The translations under genes were made by a program, and so were the position numbers. This document shows, one piece after another, positions 32,097 to 40,950 of a stretch of 64,000 nucleotides of DNA (position 1 is its first letter; every line of letters starts with the position of its first letter). The notes below the pieces were generated by a model. That model had not been told where the DNA came from, ran no database searches, and saw only the letters and a program-made list of their open reading frames with translations. The DNA is from Ferrimonas futtsuensis DSM 18154 (lineage in GTDB: Bacteria > Pseudomonadota > Gammaproteobacteria > Enterobacterales > Shewanellaceae). The DNA lies in contig NZ_AUGL01000008.1 in assembly GCF_000422645.1 (NCBI RefSeq), positions 1 through 64,000 of the forward strand, read 5' to 3'.

Positions 32097-32157
32097 AGTG
32101 TCTATACAGGGGTGGCCGGAGTGGCCACCTTTGAACCTTGTGTTTTTAGGAGAATCA

Positions 32158-33036
32158 ATGAAACGCATATTGTTGTTCCTGGCGACTAACCTGGCTGTGG
32201 TGCTGGTGTTGGGTATTGTTCTGTCCGTGCTGACGTCGGCACTGGGGATTGAGTTCCACAGCATGGGCGGCATCCTGATGCTGGCTCTGGTGTTCGGCTT
32301 CGGTGGTTCCCTTCTGTCTCTGCAGATGTCCAAGTGGATTGCCAAGCGCTCCATGGGTCTGCAGGTGATTGAGCAGGCCAGGGATGAGACCGAAGCCTGG
32401 TTGCTGGATACCGTGGCCGATCAGGCTCGTCGCAGCGGCATCAAAATGCCTGAAGTGGCGGTCTACTCGTCGCCGGACATGAACGCCTTTGCCACTGGCC
32501 CAAGCCGCAACAACTCTCTGGTGGCGGTGTCCACCGGACTGCTTTATGGCATGAACCGCGATGAGGTGGAGGCGGTACTGGCTCACGAGGTCAGCCACGT
32601 CGCCAACGGAGACATGGTCACCATGGCGCTGATCCAGGGGGTGGTGAACACCTTTGTGATCTTCATCGCCCGCTTGATTGCCGGTACCGTCAGCAACGTG
32701 ATTGGCGGAGACGAAGAGGGCAGTGGTGAGGAAGCCAGCTACATGACTTACTTCCTGGTCTCCATGGTGCTGGAGATGGTGTTTGGCATTCTGGCCTCCT
32801 TCATCGTGATGTACTATTCACGTCAGCGTGAATATCGCGCCGATGCCGGAGGTGCCGCCCTGGCCGGTCGTCATAAGATGATTGCCGCCCTGGAGAGGTT
32901 GCGCGGTGGCCAGGAAAGCCAGATGCCGGCGACCATGGCGGCCTTTGGTATCAGTGGTAAAAAGAGCATGAGCGAACTGCTGATGAGTCATCCGCCACTG
33001 GAGAAGCGCATCGCAGAGCTGCAGGCTTCTGCGTAA
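32158..33036 (+). CDS. htpX: HtpX, membrane zinc metalloprotease
   Basis: HtpX degrades damaged membrane proteins together with FtsH. The 292-residue protein has two N-terminal membrane helices ([23 protein letters not shown] and a second near 40-56), the M48 zinc motif HEVSH at 143-147, two more hydrophobic stretches, and the third ligand region [18 protein letters not shown] 32158 has AGGAGA upstream; the longer frame from 32098 runs through the leader and was rejected. A sigma-32-like promoter suggests induction by heat or misfolded protein. Confidence 0.95.
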   Translation: MKRILLFLATNLAVVLVLGIVLSVLTSALGIEFHSMGGILMLALVFGFGGSLLSLQMSKWIAKRSMGLQVIEQARDETEAWLLDTVADQARRSGIKMPEVAVYSSPDMNAFATGPSRNNSLVAVSTGLLYGMNRDEVEAVLAHEVSHVANGDMVTMALIQGVVNTFVIFIARLIAGTVSNVIGGDEEGSGEEASYMTYFLVSMVLEMVFGILASFIVMYYSRQREYRADAGGAALAGRHKMIAALERLRGGQESQMPATMAAFGISGKKSMSELLMSHPPLEKRIAELQASA

Positions 33037-33057
33037 AAAAAGTCATAATCCGACGCG

Positions 33058-33084
33058 ACAGGCGGCCCAGAGGCCGCCTGTTTT
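33058..33084 (+). terminator. Terminator of htpX
   Basis: ACAGGCGGCC and GGCCGCCTGT with loop CAGA, then TTTT. Confidence 0.85.
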
Positions 33085-33215
33085 CATTCTATGAGCTAAA
33101 TAGAATTAGTTTTTAAATTTAGACACCTGCAACAAATTCTCCCCTCTTTTTTTGATCTGAGCGGCATTTTCCATGGGGCTTAGCTGATAAAGTTAGCGCG
33201 CCTCCGATTGCAGGG

Positions 33216-33229
33216 TTGATATTGATCAA
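33216..33229. promoter_or_regulatory. Perfect FNR/EtrA box upstream of the small tetraheme cytochrome gene
   Basis: TTGATATTGATCAA matches the FNR consensus TTGAT-N4-ATCAA at every fixed position. It lies 70 bp before the start codon at 33300, a distance that allows a start near 33264 with the box at about -41. Confidence 0.85.
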
Positions 33230-33299
33230 CTAGCTTAGTTGGGGACAAGAAAAAAAACTGGCGGTCTGACCGCCTTTAATGCGTGTGAGGATGAGAATA

Positions 33300-33617
33300 A
33301 TGTTTAAACAACTGCTGTGCGCCATGTTTGGCATGGGGCTGGCCTTCAGTGCCGCCGCTGCCGACGTACTGGCCGATATGCATGCCGAAATGTCCGGCTG
33401 CGAAACCTGCCATGCTGATGGTGCGCCTTCTGAAGATGGTGCCCACGAAGCTGCTGCCTGTGCCGATTGTCACGGTGGCCTGGCGGATATGGAAGCTCCC
33501 CACCCTGCCCACGACGGCATGCTGGAGTGTACCGACTGTCACATGATGCACGAAGATGAAGTGGGCTCCCGTCCTGCTTGTGATGCCTGTCATGATGACG
33601 GCCGCACCGCTGGTTAA
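33300..33617 (+). CDS. cctA: Small tetraheme cytochrome c (STC/CctA type)
   Basis: A periplasmic shuttle that takes electrons from CymA to MtrA and other acceptors. The 105-residue precursor has a signal peptide (cleavage after SAAAA or nearby) and four heme sites: CETCH, CADCH, CTDCH and CDACH. The mature part is very close in layout to Shewanella STC, including the ending CDACHDDGRT. I start at ATG 33300; the two upstream in-frame starts lack a proper ribosome site. A perfect FNR box upstream points to induction without oxygen. It is transcribed alone and is about 22 kb from the mtr genes. The symbol follows Shewanella usage. Confidence 0.92.
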   Translation: MFKQLLCAMFGMGLAFSAAAADVLADMHAEMSGCETCHADGAPSEDGAHEAAACADCHGGLADMEAPHPAHDGMLECTDCHMMHEDEVGSRPACDACHDDGRTAG

Positions 33618-33634
33618 TCAGTGGCGCCAGTCAG

Positions 33635-33663
33635 AAAAAACCCGCCGGTCGGCGGGTTTTTTT
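33635..33663. terminator. Bidirectional terminator between cctA and bcp
   Basis: AAAAAACCCGCC, loop GGTC, GGCGGGTTTTTTT. Confidence 0.9.
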
Positions 33664-33673
33664 ATGGTTGATC

Positions 33674-34141
33674 CTAGAGACCGTTGAGGTAGTTCAGTAC
33701 CACTTCGTGATGGTCCTTGGTTTTGAACTTATCAAACCTGTGGGCCACGTTGCCCTGCTCATCGATGAGGAAGCTGAGGCGGTGAATGCCATCGTATTCG
33801 CGTCCCATAAACTTCTTGGGGCCCCAGACGCCAAACAGGTCGGCCACCGCGTGGTCTTCGTCGGAGAGCAGATCGAAGTTGAGGTTGTCTCTCTCGATAA
33901 ACTTGGTCAGGCGTTTCACCGGGTCCGGACTGATCCCCAGGACCACTGTATTGAGGGCTTCCAGCTCTGCCTTGGTGTCTCTCAGGCTGCAGGCCTGCAC
34001 GGTGCAGCCAGGGGTCATCGCCTTGGGATAGAAGTACACCAATACCCGCTTGCCGCGAAGGCTCGCCAGGCTGATCGCTTCATTGTTCTGGTTTTGCAAA
34101 GTGAAATCGGGTGCCTGGGCACCGGCTTGAAGTGGTTGCAT
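33674..34141 (-). CDS. bcp: Bcp-type thioredoxin-dependent peroxiredoxin
   Basis: Cytosolic peroxidase that reduces H2O2 and organic peroxides with thioredoxin. The 155-residue form starts at ATG 34141 (MQPLQAG). The peroxidatic Cys46 is in YPKAMTPGCTVQAC and the resolving Cys51 is five residues on, the atypical two-Cys pattern of E. coli Bcp (Cys45/Cys50). A reading frame to 34210 runs into gcvR and was rejected. It is read just after gcvR with a 7-bp gap, so the two may share a transcript, as in related bacteria. Confidence 0.94.
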   Translation of the reverse strand: MQPLQAGAQAPDFTLQNQNNEAISLASLRGKRVLVYFYPKAMTPGCTVQACSLRDTKAELEALNTVVLGISPDPVKRLTKFIERDNLNFDLLSDEDHAVADLFGVWGPKKFMGREYDGIHRLSFLIDEQGNVAHRFDKFKTKDHHEVVLNYLNGL

Positions 34142-34148
34142 AACGTCC

Positions 34149-34691
34149 CTAGTTGGTGTTTTCGTTGAGATCCATTCGCCGTATACGGCATTCCAGGCCG
34201 ATCTGATCACCCAGCTCCCTCAGCTGCACTTCCAGGTGGTCGGTATCTGTGCCTTCTGGGATGTTGATGAACAGTTCCAACTGCTGCAGGGCAGTCCCAT
34301 TCTCGTCTGCGTCCGCATGAGTCCGCATTCCGGCCAGATCCTGGCCCAGATCTTCGAGGCTCTGGGTGATCAGCTTCATGGTTCCGCGGCGGTTTTCACC
34401 GGAGTACTCAACGGCCAGACGGGCAATATGGTTTTGTGGAACGTGTTCACTGGTTCGCTTGGTGATGGTGAGCAGATCCAGTTCCGCCGCCTTGGCGGGT
34501 AACTGGTTTTCCATCAGAGTAATGGCAGTGTGACTGCCCGCTACCAGCATAATCAGGTTGAACTCGTTGCCGTAAGTCGCCATGCGGCTGTCGATGATGT
34601 CGCAGTCACAACTGGCGGTGAGCTTGGCCAACTGATTTACTATGCCAGGACGGTCGGTCCCCATAGCCGTTACCGCAAGATACTGGGTCAT
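34149..34691 (-). CDS. gcvR: GcvR, glycine cleavage system regulator
   Basis: A 180-residue protein with two ACT domains (about 5-80, DRPGIVNQLAKLTASCDCDIIDSRMA, and 90-170). GcvR binds glycine and antagonises the activator GcvA. It lies between bcp and the divergent dapA, the order gcvR-bcp beside dapA seen in enterobacteria and relatives. It lacks a DNA-binding motif, as expected. Confidence 0.9.
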   Translation of the reverse strand: MTQYLAVTAMGTDRPGIVNQLAKLTASCDCDIIDSRMATYGNEFNLIMLVAGSHTAITLMENQLPAKAAELDLLTITKRTSEHVPQNHIARLAVEYSGENRRGTMKLITQSLEDLGQDLAGMRTHADADENGTALQQLELFINIPEGTDTDHLEVQLRELGDQIGLECRIRRMDLNENTN

Positions 34692-34920
34692 GGTGGTCCT
34701 TACTTGGCAGGTAATAACTTGTTATTGTTTTTATATCGGTCAATCATCCTAGCACAGTTGTTTCTCTCCAATCATGAGAAAAACTTATCAATAAAGGTTA
34801 TGAGTTAACCTCATTGGCCTAAGCCCTGGGAGCCAGGGCCTGCCCGGCCTGTCCATAACCTTGTCAATGTCCCTGGCCACAAGTACCATAGCTTGCTCTA
34901 TGGTCTAGGGAATTCGGAAG

Positions 34921-35799
34921 ATGTTTAGCGGAAGTATTGTTGCCTTGGTCACCCCATTTAATGAGGATGGCTCCGTCGATTTCAATGCCTTAAACGCATT
35001 GGTTGAGTTTCATATCGAGCAGGGAACCGATGCCATCGTGGCGGTGGGTACCACGGGTGAGTCCGCGACTCTGAACCCCAAGGAACATATAGAGGTGGTG
35101 GAAGCGGTAGTCAAAGCCGTGGCTGGCCGAGTCAAGGTGATCGGCGGTGCCGGTGCCAATGCCACTCAGGAAGCGATCGAACTTACCCTGGCCTGTGAGG
35201 CTGCGGGTGTGGATGGCACCCTGTCTGTGACCCCTTACTACAACAAGCCTACTCAGGCTGGCCTGATTGCCCATTACACCGCCATTGCCGATGTGGCGGC
35301 CAAGCCCGTCATCCTCTACAACGTTCCTGGCCGAACCTGTTGTGACCTTTTGCCGGAAACCGCAGCAGAGCTGTCGAAACTTCCTGGGATTATTGGAATC
35401 AAAGAGGCTACTGGAGACCTGTCCAGGGTGGCGACGCTCAAGGAACTCTGCCGCGACGAGTTTCTGCTGCTCAGTGGCGATGACGCGACGGCCATGGAGT
35501 TTATCCTCCTCGGTGGCCACGGGGTGATCTCTGTGACCAACAATGTGGTCCCCGGTGTATTCAAGGCGATGTGCGTCGCCGCCGCCGCGGGTGACCGTGC
35601 TGCAGCCGCCGAGCAAAATGACAAGATGACTGGTCTGTACGGTGCTCTGTTTGCGGAAGCTAACCCCATCCCTGTTAAGTGGGCTTTGGCCGAAATGGGT
35701 AAGATGCCCCTGGCGGACCTGCGTCTGCCACTGACAACATTGTCCGAAGCGCACCACGACAAGGTGCGCCAAGCACTGGCCCAGGCCGGTGCCTTATAA
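34921..35799 (+). CDS. dapA: DapA, 4-hydroxy-tetrahydrodipicolinate synthase
   Basis: First committed step of lysine and diaminopimelate synthesis. It condenses pyruvate with aspartate semialdehyde. At 292 residues it matches E. coli DapA residue for residue at key positions: Lys161 (IGIKEATGD, Schiff base), Tyr133 (LYNVPGRT) and GTTGES at 43-48. It is followed after 13 bp by bamC, the usual dapA-bamC pair. Confidence 0.97.
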   Translation: MFSGSIVALVTPFNEDGSVDFNALNALVEFHIEQGTDAIVAVGTTGESATLNPKEHIEVVEAVVKAVAGRVKVIGGAGANATQEAIELTLACEAAGVDGTLSVTPYYNKPTQAGLIAHYTAIADVAAKPVILYNVPGRTCCDLLPETAAELSKLPGIIGIKEATGDLSRVATLKELCRDEFLLLSGDDATAMEFILLGGHGVISVTNNVVPGVFKAMCVAAAAGDRAAAAEQNDKMTGLYGALFAEANPIPVKWALAEMGKMPLADLRLPLTTLSEAHHDKVRQALAQAGAL

Positions 35800-35812
35800 A
35801 AAGGAAAAAAGA

Positions 35813-36898
35813 ATGAAGCGAGTTTTATTGGGGGTGCTGGTGGTATCGGCACTGGCCGGATGTTCCACTCCACTCGAGCGGCGTCAGGCCGAGGGCAACT
35901 ACAACTACCTTGAGCAGCCTGAGCCGGTGCCTCTGGTGGTGCCCGAAGGGCTGAATCCCCCCAAGGTGAGCAGCGAATTCGTAATTCCTGCTTCTGCAAC
36001 TGGTGACAAGATTCTTGGCGACAGAGTCGATGTTCGTTCCCCACTTCAGGTGTTGCCTCTGGGCGAAGGGGTCAGGCTGCAGGAGGGCGCCGACAGCGTA
36101 ACCGTATTGATTGAAAACCAGCGGGATGAGGTCAATCTGAAAGATCAGATCATGGCCAACCTGACTGAGTTCCTCGACCACAAGAAGATCGGAATCGACA
36201 GCCGGGATGACGTTCAGGGCAAAGTTGACACCGATTGGATCGAGGTGGTTGAGGAGCTGGGCGGTTCCTGGTGGAGTAAAGAGCAGTACAAGCTGCGTCA
36301 ACGCTATGGATTCGAGGTACAGGTTCGTGACAACGGCCATACCGGCTCCCTGACCATTGAACTGCTGGATCATGAAGAGTTCGTTGACCAGCAGGACCAG
36401 GATATCGCCCTGACCGATTCGGATAAGCGTCGCTACACCATCGACATGCTGAATAACGCCATCTCCTACATGAATTTCAAGCAGACCCAGCAGAACAAGT
36501 TACGGGACCTGGAGCGAGCCGAGGGGATGGCCCTGAGCCTGGCCACGGACGCCGACGGTAATACCGCGTTTGAGACTGAGGCGGGCTTCGAGCGGGTGTG
36601 GAACCGTCTGGATCGGGTCCTGCCGGTCCTTGGTTTTACCGTAAAGGACCTGGATAAGAGCCAGGGCACCTACTACGTGGATTATGATCCTAACGAAGGC
36701 TTCTGGGCCAACCTGTGGGGCAATAACGACATCCTGGCGCTGGCCTCTGGGGCGTACCGCGTCAAGCTGACTGAAGTGGAGCTGGGCACTCAGATTCTGT
36801 TGCAGGATGCCGATGGCGTTGCCCTGGACAGCGAGCTGATGACCTCATTGTATGAGCAGTTCTCCGACTATATGCAGCGCAACGTAAGATCGTTGTAA
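35813..36898 (+). CDS. bamC: BamC, outer-membrane assembly lipoprotein
   Basis: Lipoprotein of the BAM complex that folds outer-membrane barrels such as MtrB. The 361-residue protein has a lipoprotein signal (VLVVSALAGCST), the unstructured BamD-binding N-terminus (ERRQAEGNYNYLEQPEP), then two helix-grip domains. ATG 35813 has an AAAAAGGAAAA ribosome site; the longer frame from 35789 overlaps dapA. It is read with dapA and ends at a terminator. Confidence 0.93.
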   Translation: MKRVLLGVLVVSALAGCSTPLERRQAEGNYNYLEQPEPVPLVVPEGLNPPKVSSEFVIPASATGDKILGDRVDVRSPLQVLPLGEGVRLQEGADSVTVLIENQRDEVNLKDQIMANLTEFLDHKKIGIDSRDDVQGKVDTDWIEVVEELGGSWWSKEQYKLRQRYGFEVQVRDNGHTGSLTIELLDHEEFVDQQDQDIALTDSDKRRYTIDMLNNAISYMNFKQTQQNKLRDLERAEGMALSLATDADGNTAFETEAGFERVWNRLDRVLPVLGFTVKDLDKSQGTYYVDYDPNEGFWANLWGNNDILALASGAYRVKLTEVELGTQILLQDADGVALDSELMTSLYEQFSDYMQRNVRSL

Positions 36899-36914
36899 AT
36901 TACCAGTTAATAGC

Positions 36915-36942
36915 AATCCCCGCTTCGGCGGGGATTTTTTTT
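36915..36942 (+). terminator. Terminator of dapA-bamC
   Basis: AATCCCCGC-TTCG-GCGGGGATT followed by T residues. Confidence 0.92.
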
Positions 36943-37636
36943 GCTTCTGCGTCTTGAGTGGAGACAAAAGGGCATTCTCAGTGCCTGTTGGTTAATGGTT
37001 TGATTTGTAACGATACCGATCCTTTTTTGTTGCTCTCTGAGGGCGAAATCGACCCGTATCCGCCGAATTGCCTGAAAGCTAAGCAGGCAGTCCGCATGAG
37101 TAATAAAAGGATTATGCGAGATGTCATAATTGTGATCTCTGGCAAGATAATTTGGGTTTGCCCGCTGAAGATCACATTTAACTTCTGGTTGACTCCCTTT
37201 TGAGCTACCCGTTTTCCTCAATCCTCCCCCCTTTTTCGAACCAGATCATCCACTGCTAATTTTCGTGATCCATTTCAAGTAAAAAAAGAGCCTTCGTTAC
37301 AATTGGGCTACATGGATTTGGGCTAATTCATTGATATACATTCGATTATAGGCACAATCTATCACTAACTAACTTTTGGTTATATTGGTCGTTAATCAAA
37401 TTTATCCAACTGATATTTAAGGGATAAAAATGTCTGATTTAGGTATTTGGCCCTTTGAGTGAATCTGCGTCGATAAAGTTTTGGTGAAATTAGAGCCTGA
37501 ATTCCACTGTTTGATTTGCAGAATGCGTCTAACTAGAATTCGACGACAACGAAAATGAAATGTAAGCCGACTGTTGCGGAATTAGTGGTCAGCCATTTCT
37601 CCAGCTAACTGTTGGATTAATCCCCAGAGGTTATCG
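36943..37636. other. AT-rich gene-free gap before the DUF3360-like gene
   Basis: Nearly 700 bp clearly richer in A and T than the neighbouring genes. I see no gene I can support. Two CRP-like half sites form a widely spaced inverted repeat, TGTGATCT (37131-37138) and AGATCACA (37169-37176). The part nearest 37637 should hold the promoter of the next gene, which has GAGG 8-9 bases before its start. The rest may be a decayed insertion or a long leader. Confidence 0.5.
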
Positions 37637-39088
37637 ATGTCAACACAAACTGCTTCCTATAAGGATCGCCATAAGCCGGCCAGTTCCTTCGAGAATCGTC
37701 AGAGCTATCTCGAAAACGAACTGACCATCATGAACTTCCGGCGCTGGCGTGTGCACTTGCCGTTTCGCGATTTCGGCATTGAGTTCGAAGATCTGATCCC
37801 GGCGCTCGCGGCGACCATCGGAAAGGTGGTGATGGTGACCGCCATGGCGGCGGCTTTTGCTGCCCAGTTCGGTCTGTCTCCCGAGTTCATTGCCGAAAAC
37901 GTTCGTTACGAACTGCTGATTGCGGGTGTCCTGTTCGCAGTCGTCTTCTCAGCCATCCTGAACCCCAATACCAACCTGGCCGGTACCCACGGCCCGATGA
38001 TTCCGCTGATTCCTTTGATTGCTGCTGCCGGTGGTCACCCGCTGGCGTTGGGGATCATGGTGGGGGTCTTTGGCCTGTTGCTCAGCTGGAGTAAGGGGGG
38101 ATCCCGACTGGTGACCATGACCGGCGAGGGTGTGAAGGGCGGCCTGCTCATCTACCTCGGTGCTATCGGCCTGGTCGGCCAGATCACCAAGCTGGAAGCC
38201 TGGTCTTCCGGCATCGGCATGGGCTATGTCTCCTTCGGGGTGATTTTTGCCACCGTGGTGATCTACGCCTACCTGGCTCGTGTGAAGATGCGTTGGCTGG
38301 CGATTCCTCTGTGTTCCTTCCTGGCCGGCGCCGTGGCCTGGGCCATGGGCACGCCTTTCGAGTTCGTGACCGAACCCGGTCTGCCGCCTCTGAGCCCCTT
38401 CTTCTGGTGGGGTGAAAACACCGGCTGGCAGATGGGCTGGCCTGAGCTGAGCCACTTCGTCGCGGTAATTCCTTTTGCCATCCTGGCGGTTGCCATGTGG
38501 TCCCCTGACTTCCTGGGCCACCGCGTATTCCAGGAGCTGAACTATCCCAAGAAGGCCAAAGGCGTTCTGATGAACGTGGACGACACCATGACCGTGTGCT
38601 CCATCCGTCAGATCGTAGGTTCTGTTCTGGGCGGCGGTAACCTGGCCTCCTCCTGGGGTACCTACATGATTCCGGCGGCCATCGCCAAGCGTCCTATTCC
38701 TGGTGGCGCCCTGCTGACCGGTGTGATGTGTGTACTGGCCGCAGTTCTGGGTTACCCCATGGATCTGGCCATGTGGGAGCCGGTACTGCGTGTGGCCCTG
38801 CTGGTGGGTGTATTCCTGCCGCTGCTGGAAGCGGGCATGCAGATGGTACGTGACAACCAGAGCGCCCAGAGCGCCGGTGTGTGCATGTTCTCCTGTGCCT
38901 TCGTCAACCCGGTATTTGGTTGGGCCCTGACCATGCTGCTGGACAACCTGGGCCTGATCGGTGACAAGGAGCGCTCCGCTCAGCTGTCCACCGCAGACCG
39001 TCTGGTTATCCCGCTGATCGCCTTCATCATCTGTGTAGGCGCCCTGGCCCTGGTGGGTCAGCTGCCTGGTATTCCAGCCCTGCTGTAA
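37637..39088 (+). CDS. DUF3360-like multi-pass membrane protein, putative transporter
   Basis: A 483-residue inner-membrane protein with about 12 hydrophobic segments after a soluble N-terminus of roughly 50 residues. I believe it belongs to the DUF3360 family known from Vibrio and Shewanella, whose substrate is not established; the layout recalls SulP and NCS2 permeases (NTNLAGTHGPMIPLIP as a possible substrate loop, and a glycine-rich block SVLGGGNLASSWGTY). It is transcribed alone, with a long AT-rich region upstream and a strong terminator downstream. The transporter role is inferred from the fold, the family name from memory. Confidence 0.7.
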   Translation: MSTQTASYKDRHKPASSFENRQSYLENELTIMNFRRWRVHLPFRDFGIEFEDLIPALAATIGKVVMVTAMAAAFAAQFGLSPEFIAENVRYELLIAGVLFAVVFSAILNPNTNLAGTHGPMIPLIPLIAAAGGHPLALGIMVGVFGLLLSWSKGGSRLVTMTGEGVKGGLLIYLGAIGLVGQITKLEAWSSGIGMGYVSFGVIFATVVIYAYLARVKMRWLAIPLCSFLAGAVAWAMGTPFEFVTEPGLPPLSPFFWWGENTGWQMGWPELSHFVAVIPFAILAVAMWSPDFLGHRVFQELNYPKKAKGVLMNVDDTMTVCSIRQIVGSVLGGGNLASSWGTYMIPAAIAKRPIPGGALLTGVMCVLAAVLGYPMDLAMWEPVLRVALLVGVFLPLLEAGMQMVRDNQSAQSAGVCMFSCAFVNPVFGWALTMLLDNLGLIGDKERSAQLSTADRLVIPLIAFIICVGALALVGQLPGIPALL

Positions 39089-39111
39089 TGCCTTAGGGAA
39101 TTGAGAGAGAG

Positions 39112-39141
39112 AAAAAGCGGCCCCATCGGGGCCGCTTTTTT
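39112..39141 (+). terminator. Terminator of the DUF3360-like gene
   Basis: AAAAAGCGGCCCC and GGGGCCGCTTTTTT with a 3-nt loop. Confidence 0.92.
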
Positions 39142-39264
39142 GTGTCTGCAGCCCAGAATACCCCTGAGCGGCAGGGTAGGGGCAGCGAAGGGCAACACCG
39201 CCCCTGTGGCACAGAGAGGTGCCAGCAAAGGCACTGGGCTCCTTCCGGGGCCCAGAATCAAGGG

Positions 39265-40605
39265 TTATCCCCGCTGGAAGGGGTAGACGCTGCCCAGCTT
39301 CAGCAGCTGGGTCAGCTCATCCAGGGCGGTGAGGGATTCGTTCAGCAGCGACGGGTCACGCAGATCATCCAGGGTCAGCTGGTCGCGATAGTGCTTACTG
39401 ACCCAGGCGCGCAGGCTGGCGTGGCTGGTGTCATTGATCAGGGTGGCCTGATTCACCCCGGCCAGTTCCTGCTCGTTCATCGCCACCCTCAGGCGCAGGC
39501 AGGCGGGGCCACCCCCATTTTGCATGCTCTGCTTGACGTTGAAGAAGTGTACCTTGGCGATGGGGTTGTCGTCGGCCACCAGGCTCTGCAGGTAGGCGGC
39601 CACCTGGGCATTCTCCTGGCACTCTGTGGGGGCGATGATCACCATCTCTCCGCTGGGCAGGGTAAGGATCTGGGTATTGAACAGGTAGCTTCTTACCGCA
39701 TTGTCGATGCTGACCGCCTCGGTGGGCACCCGGATGAAATGCAGTTCACCCTCGCCAAACTTACGGCGCACCTCTTCCAGCTTGGACGCTGTCTCCAGGA
39801 AAGCCTGCTCATGGTAGAACAGCACGTTGTGGTTGCCTACGGCGATCACATCGTTGTGGAATACCCCCTGGTCGATGACATCGGGGTTCTGCTGGATAAA
39901 GACGGTGTTGTCGTCAGTCAGCCGGTGCAGCCTCGCCACCGCCTGGCTGGCTTCCAGGGTCTGACGGGCGGGATAGAGGCTGGGCTTGGGGGCGGTGGCA
40001 TCCGAACCGTGCTGACCATAGACAAACAGCTGCACCCCTGGCTGGCCATAATCCCGGCACAGGCGGGTGTGGTTGGCGGCGCCCTCGTCGCCGAACATCT
40101 CGTGGCAGGGCAGGGCATCGTGATGGGCAAACCTCTGTGGGTCGGCAAAGGTGGCCCTGAGGATGCGTCCGGTGACCCCATGCTCGATGGCGCGGTGGAA
40201 CTTGTTCACCAGATTCGCCGGTGTGAAGTGCACCTTGCCGTCGGCGCTGTCGGCGCTGGGGGAGACGGTGGCGGCGTTGGCGGTCCACATGCTGGAGGCG
40301 GAGTAGCAGGCCATCAGCAGGTGTGGCGCCGTGTCGAAGGCTTTTTGCAGGATCTCCCCGTCACTGCCGGAGAAGCCTAACTGCTTCAGGGTGTGGATGT
40401 CGGGGCGCTGCTGGGGCGCCAGCACCCCTTGCACCATGCCCAGCTGCTGGACAGAGAGCATCTTGTCCAGTCCCTGCAGGGCTGCGGCCCTGGGATTTGA
40501 AACCGCCTGAGCGTTGGACTGGGAGGCAACGTTGCCAAAGGAGAGGCCGGCATAGTTGTGGGTGGGGCCTACCAGGCCATCGAAGTTGGCTTCAAAAGCG
40601 CGCAT
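39265..40605 (-). CDS. astB: AstB, N-succinylarginine dihydrolase
   Basis: Second step of the arginine succinyltransferase (AST) pathway; it hydrolyses N2-succinylarginine to succinylornithine, CO2 and ammonia. The 446-residue length and the start ([18 protein letters not shown]) are typical. Also seen are [15 protein letters not shown] and [12 protein letters not shown], conserved in this amidinotransferase-fold family, the latter around the catalytic Cys. The gene stands alone; astA, astD and astE are not adjacent, unlike in E. coli but as in Shewanella-type genomes. Confidence 0.93.
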   Translation of the reverse strand: MRAFEANFDGLVGPTHNYAGLSFGNVASQSNAQAVSNPRAAALQGLDKMLSVQQLGMVQGVLAPQQRPDIHTLKQLGFSGSDGEILQKAFDTAPHLLMACYSASSMWTANAATVSPSADSADGKVHFTPANLVNKFHRAIEHGVTGRILRATFADPQRFAHHDALPCHEMFGDEGAANHTRLCRDYGQPGVQLFVYGQHGSDATAPKPSLYPARQTLEASQAVARLHRLTDDNTVFIQQNPDVIDQGVFHNDVIAVGNHNVLFYHEQAFLETASKLEEVRRKFGEGELHFIRVPTEAVSIDNAVRSYLFNTQILTLPSGEMVIIAPTECQENAQVAAYLQSLVADDNPIAKVHFFNVKQSMQNGGGPACLRLRVAMNEQELAGVNQATLINDTSHASLRAWVSKHYRDQLTLDDLRDPSLLNESLTALDELTQLLKLGSVYPFQRG

Positions 40606-40950
40606 GAAAATTCCTTTACTTATTTATAGTTAAACCTCTCTGCCTGGTCTCCGGGGAGGGCTGAACAAGCAGATGAAGAAAGTCAACAGTATAAGGCGCA
40701 AACTGTGATGGACAAGGGGGGAACTGTCGCCCGAAAGTAACATTTGCATAACTATTACTTGCGTTGCCTCTCTCATTGCATTAGTAATTTTTTTATATGC
40801 GAATCTAGTCCCAAAAATTTTCTCGATTGGACAAATTTCGACTAACTGATGGCTTCCTTGGGGCTCAAGGCTTGAAACTGACAGGTCTTCCCTCTATATA
40901 TGGAGCCACTTTGTATAAACCGCTTGCAGACAGGTGTCCTAACCCCCGCC
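40606..40950. promoter_or_regulatory. Divergent region between astB and topA
   Basis: 345 bp without a gene, AT-rich in its middle (around 40740-40830). It should hold both promoters. I find no site I would name with confidence. The topA start has no close Shine-Dalgarno sequence. Confidence 0.5.

Larger units (their letters stand above)
31653..32157. promoter_or_regulatory. Gene-free region between pepE and htpX
   Basis: About 500 bp. Near 31845-31872 is a promoter-like TTGAAC-N16-TATACT, followed by two hairpins ending in a T-run (candidate small RNA, 31879-31938). Nearer htpX is a sigma-32-like promoter (32068-32096) and a small hairpin GTGGCC/GGCCAC (about 32112-32127) in the htpX leader. 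No coding potential was seen. Confidence 0.55.

Noticed and set aside
33259-33276. GGCGGTC-TGA-GACCGCC-like hairpin in the cctA leader as an attenuator
   Set aside because: The stem is short and imperfect and the T-run is weak; it is more likely incidental.
36907-37221. 104-codon minus-strand frame in the AT-rich gap
   Set aside because: Overlaps the bamC terminator, no ribosome site, Arg/Gln-rich with no membrane segment or domain.
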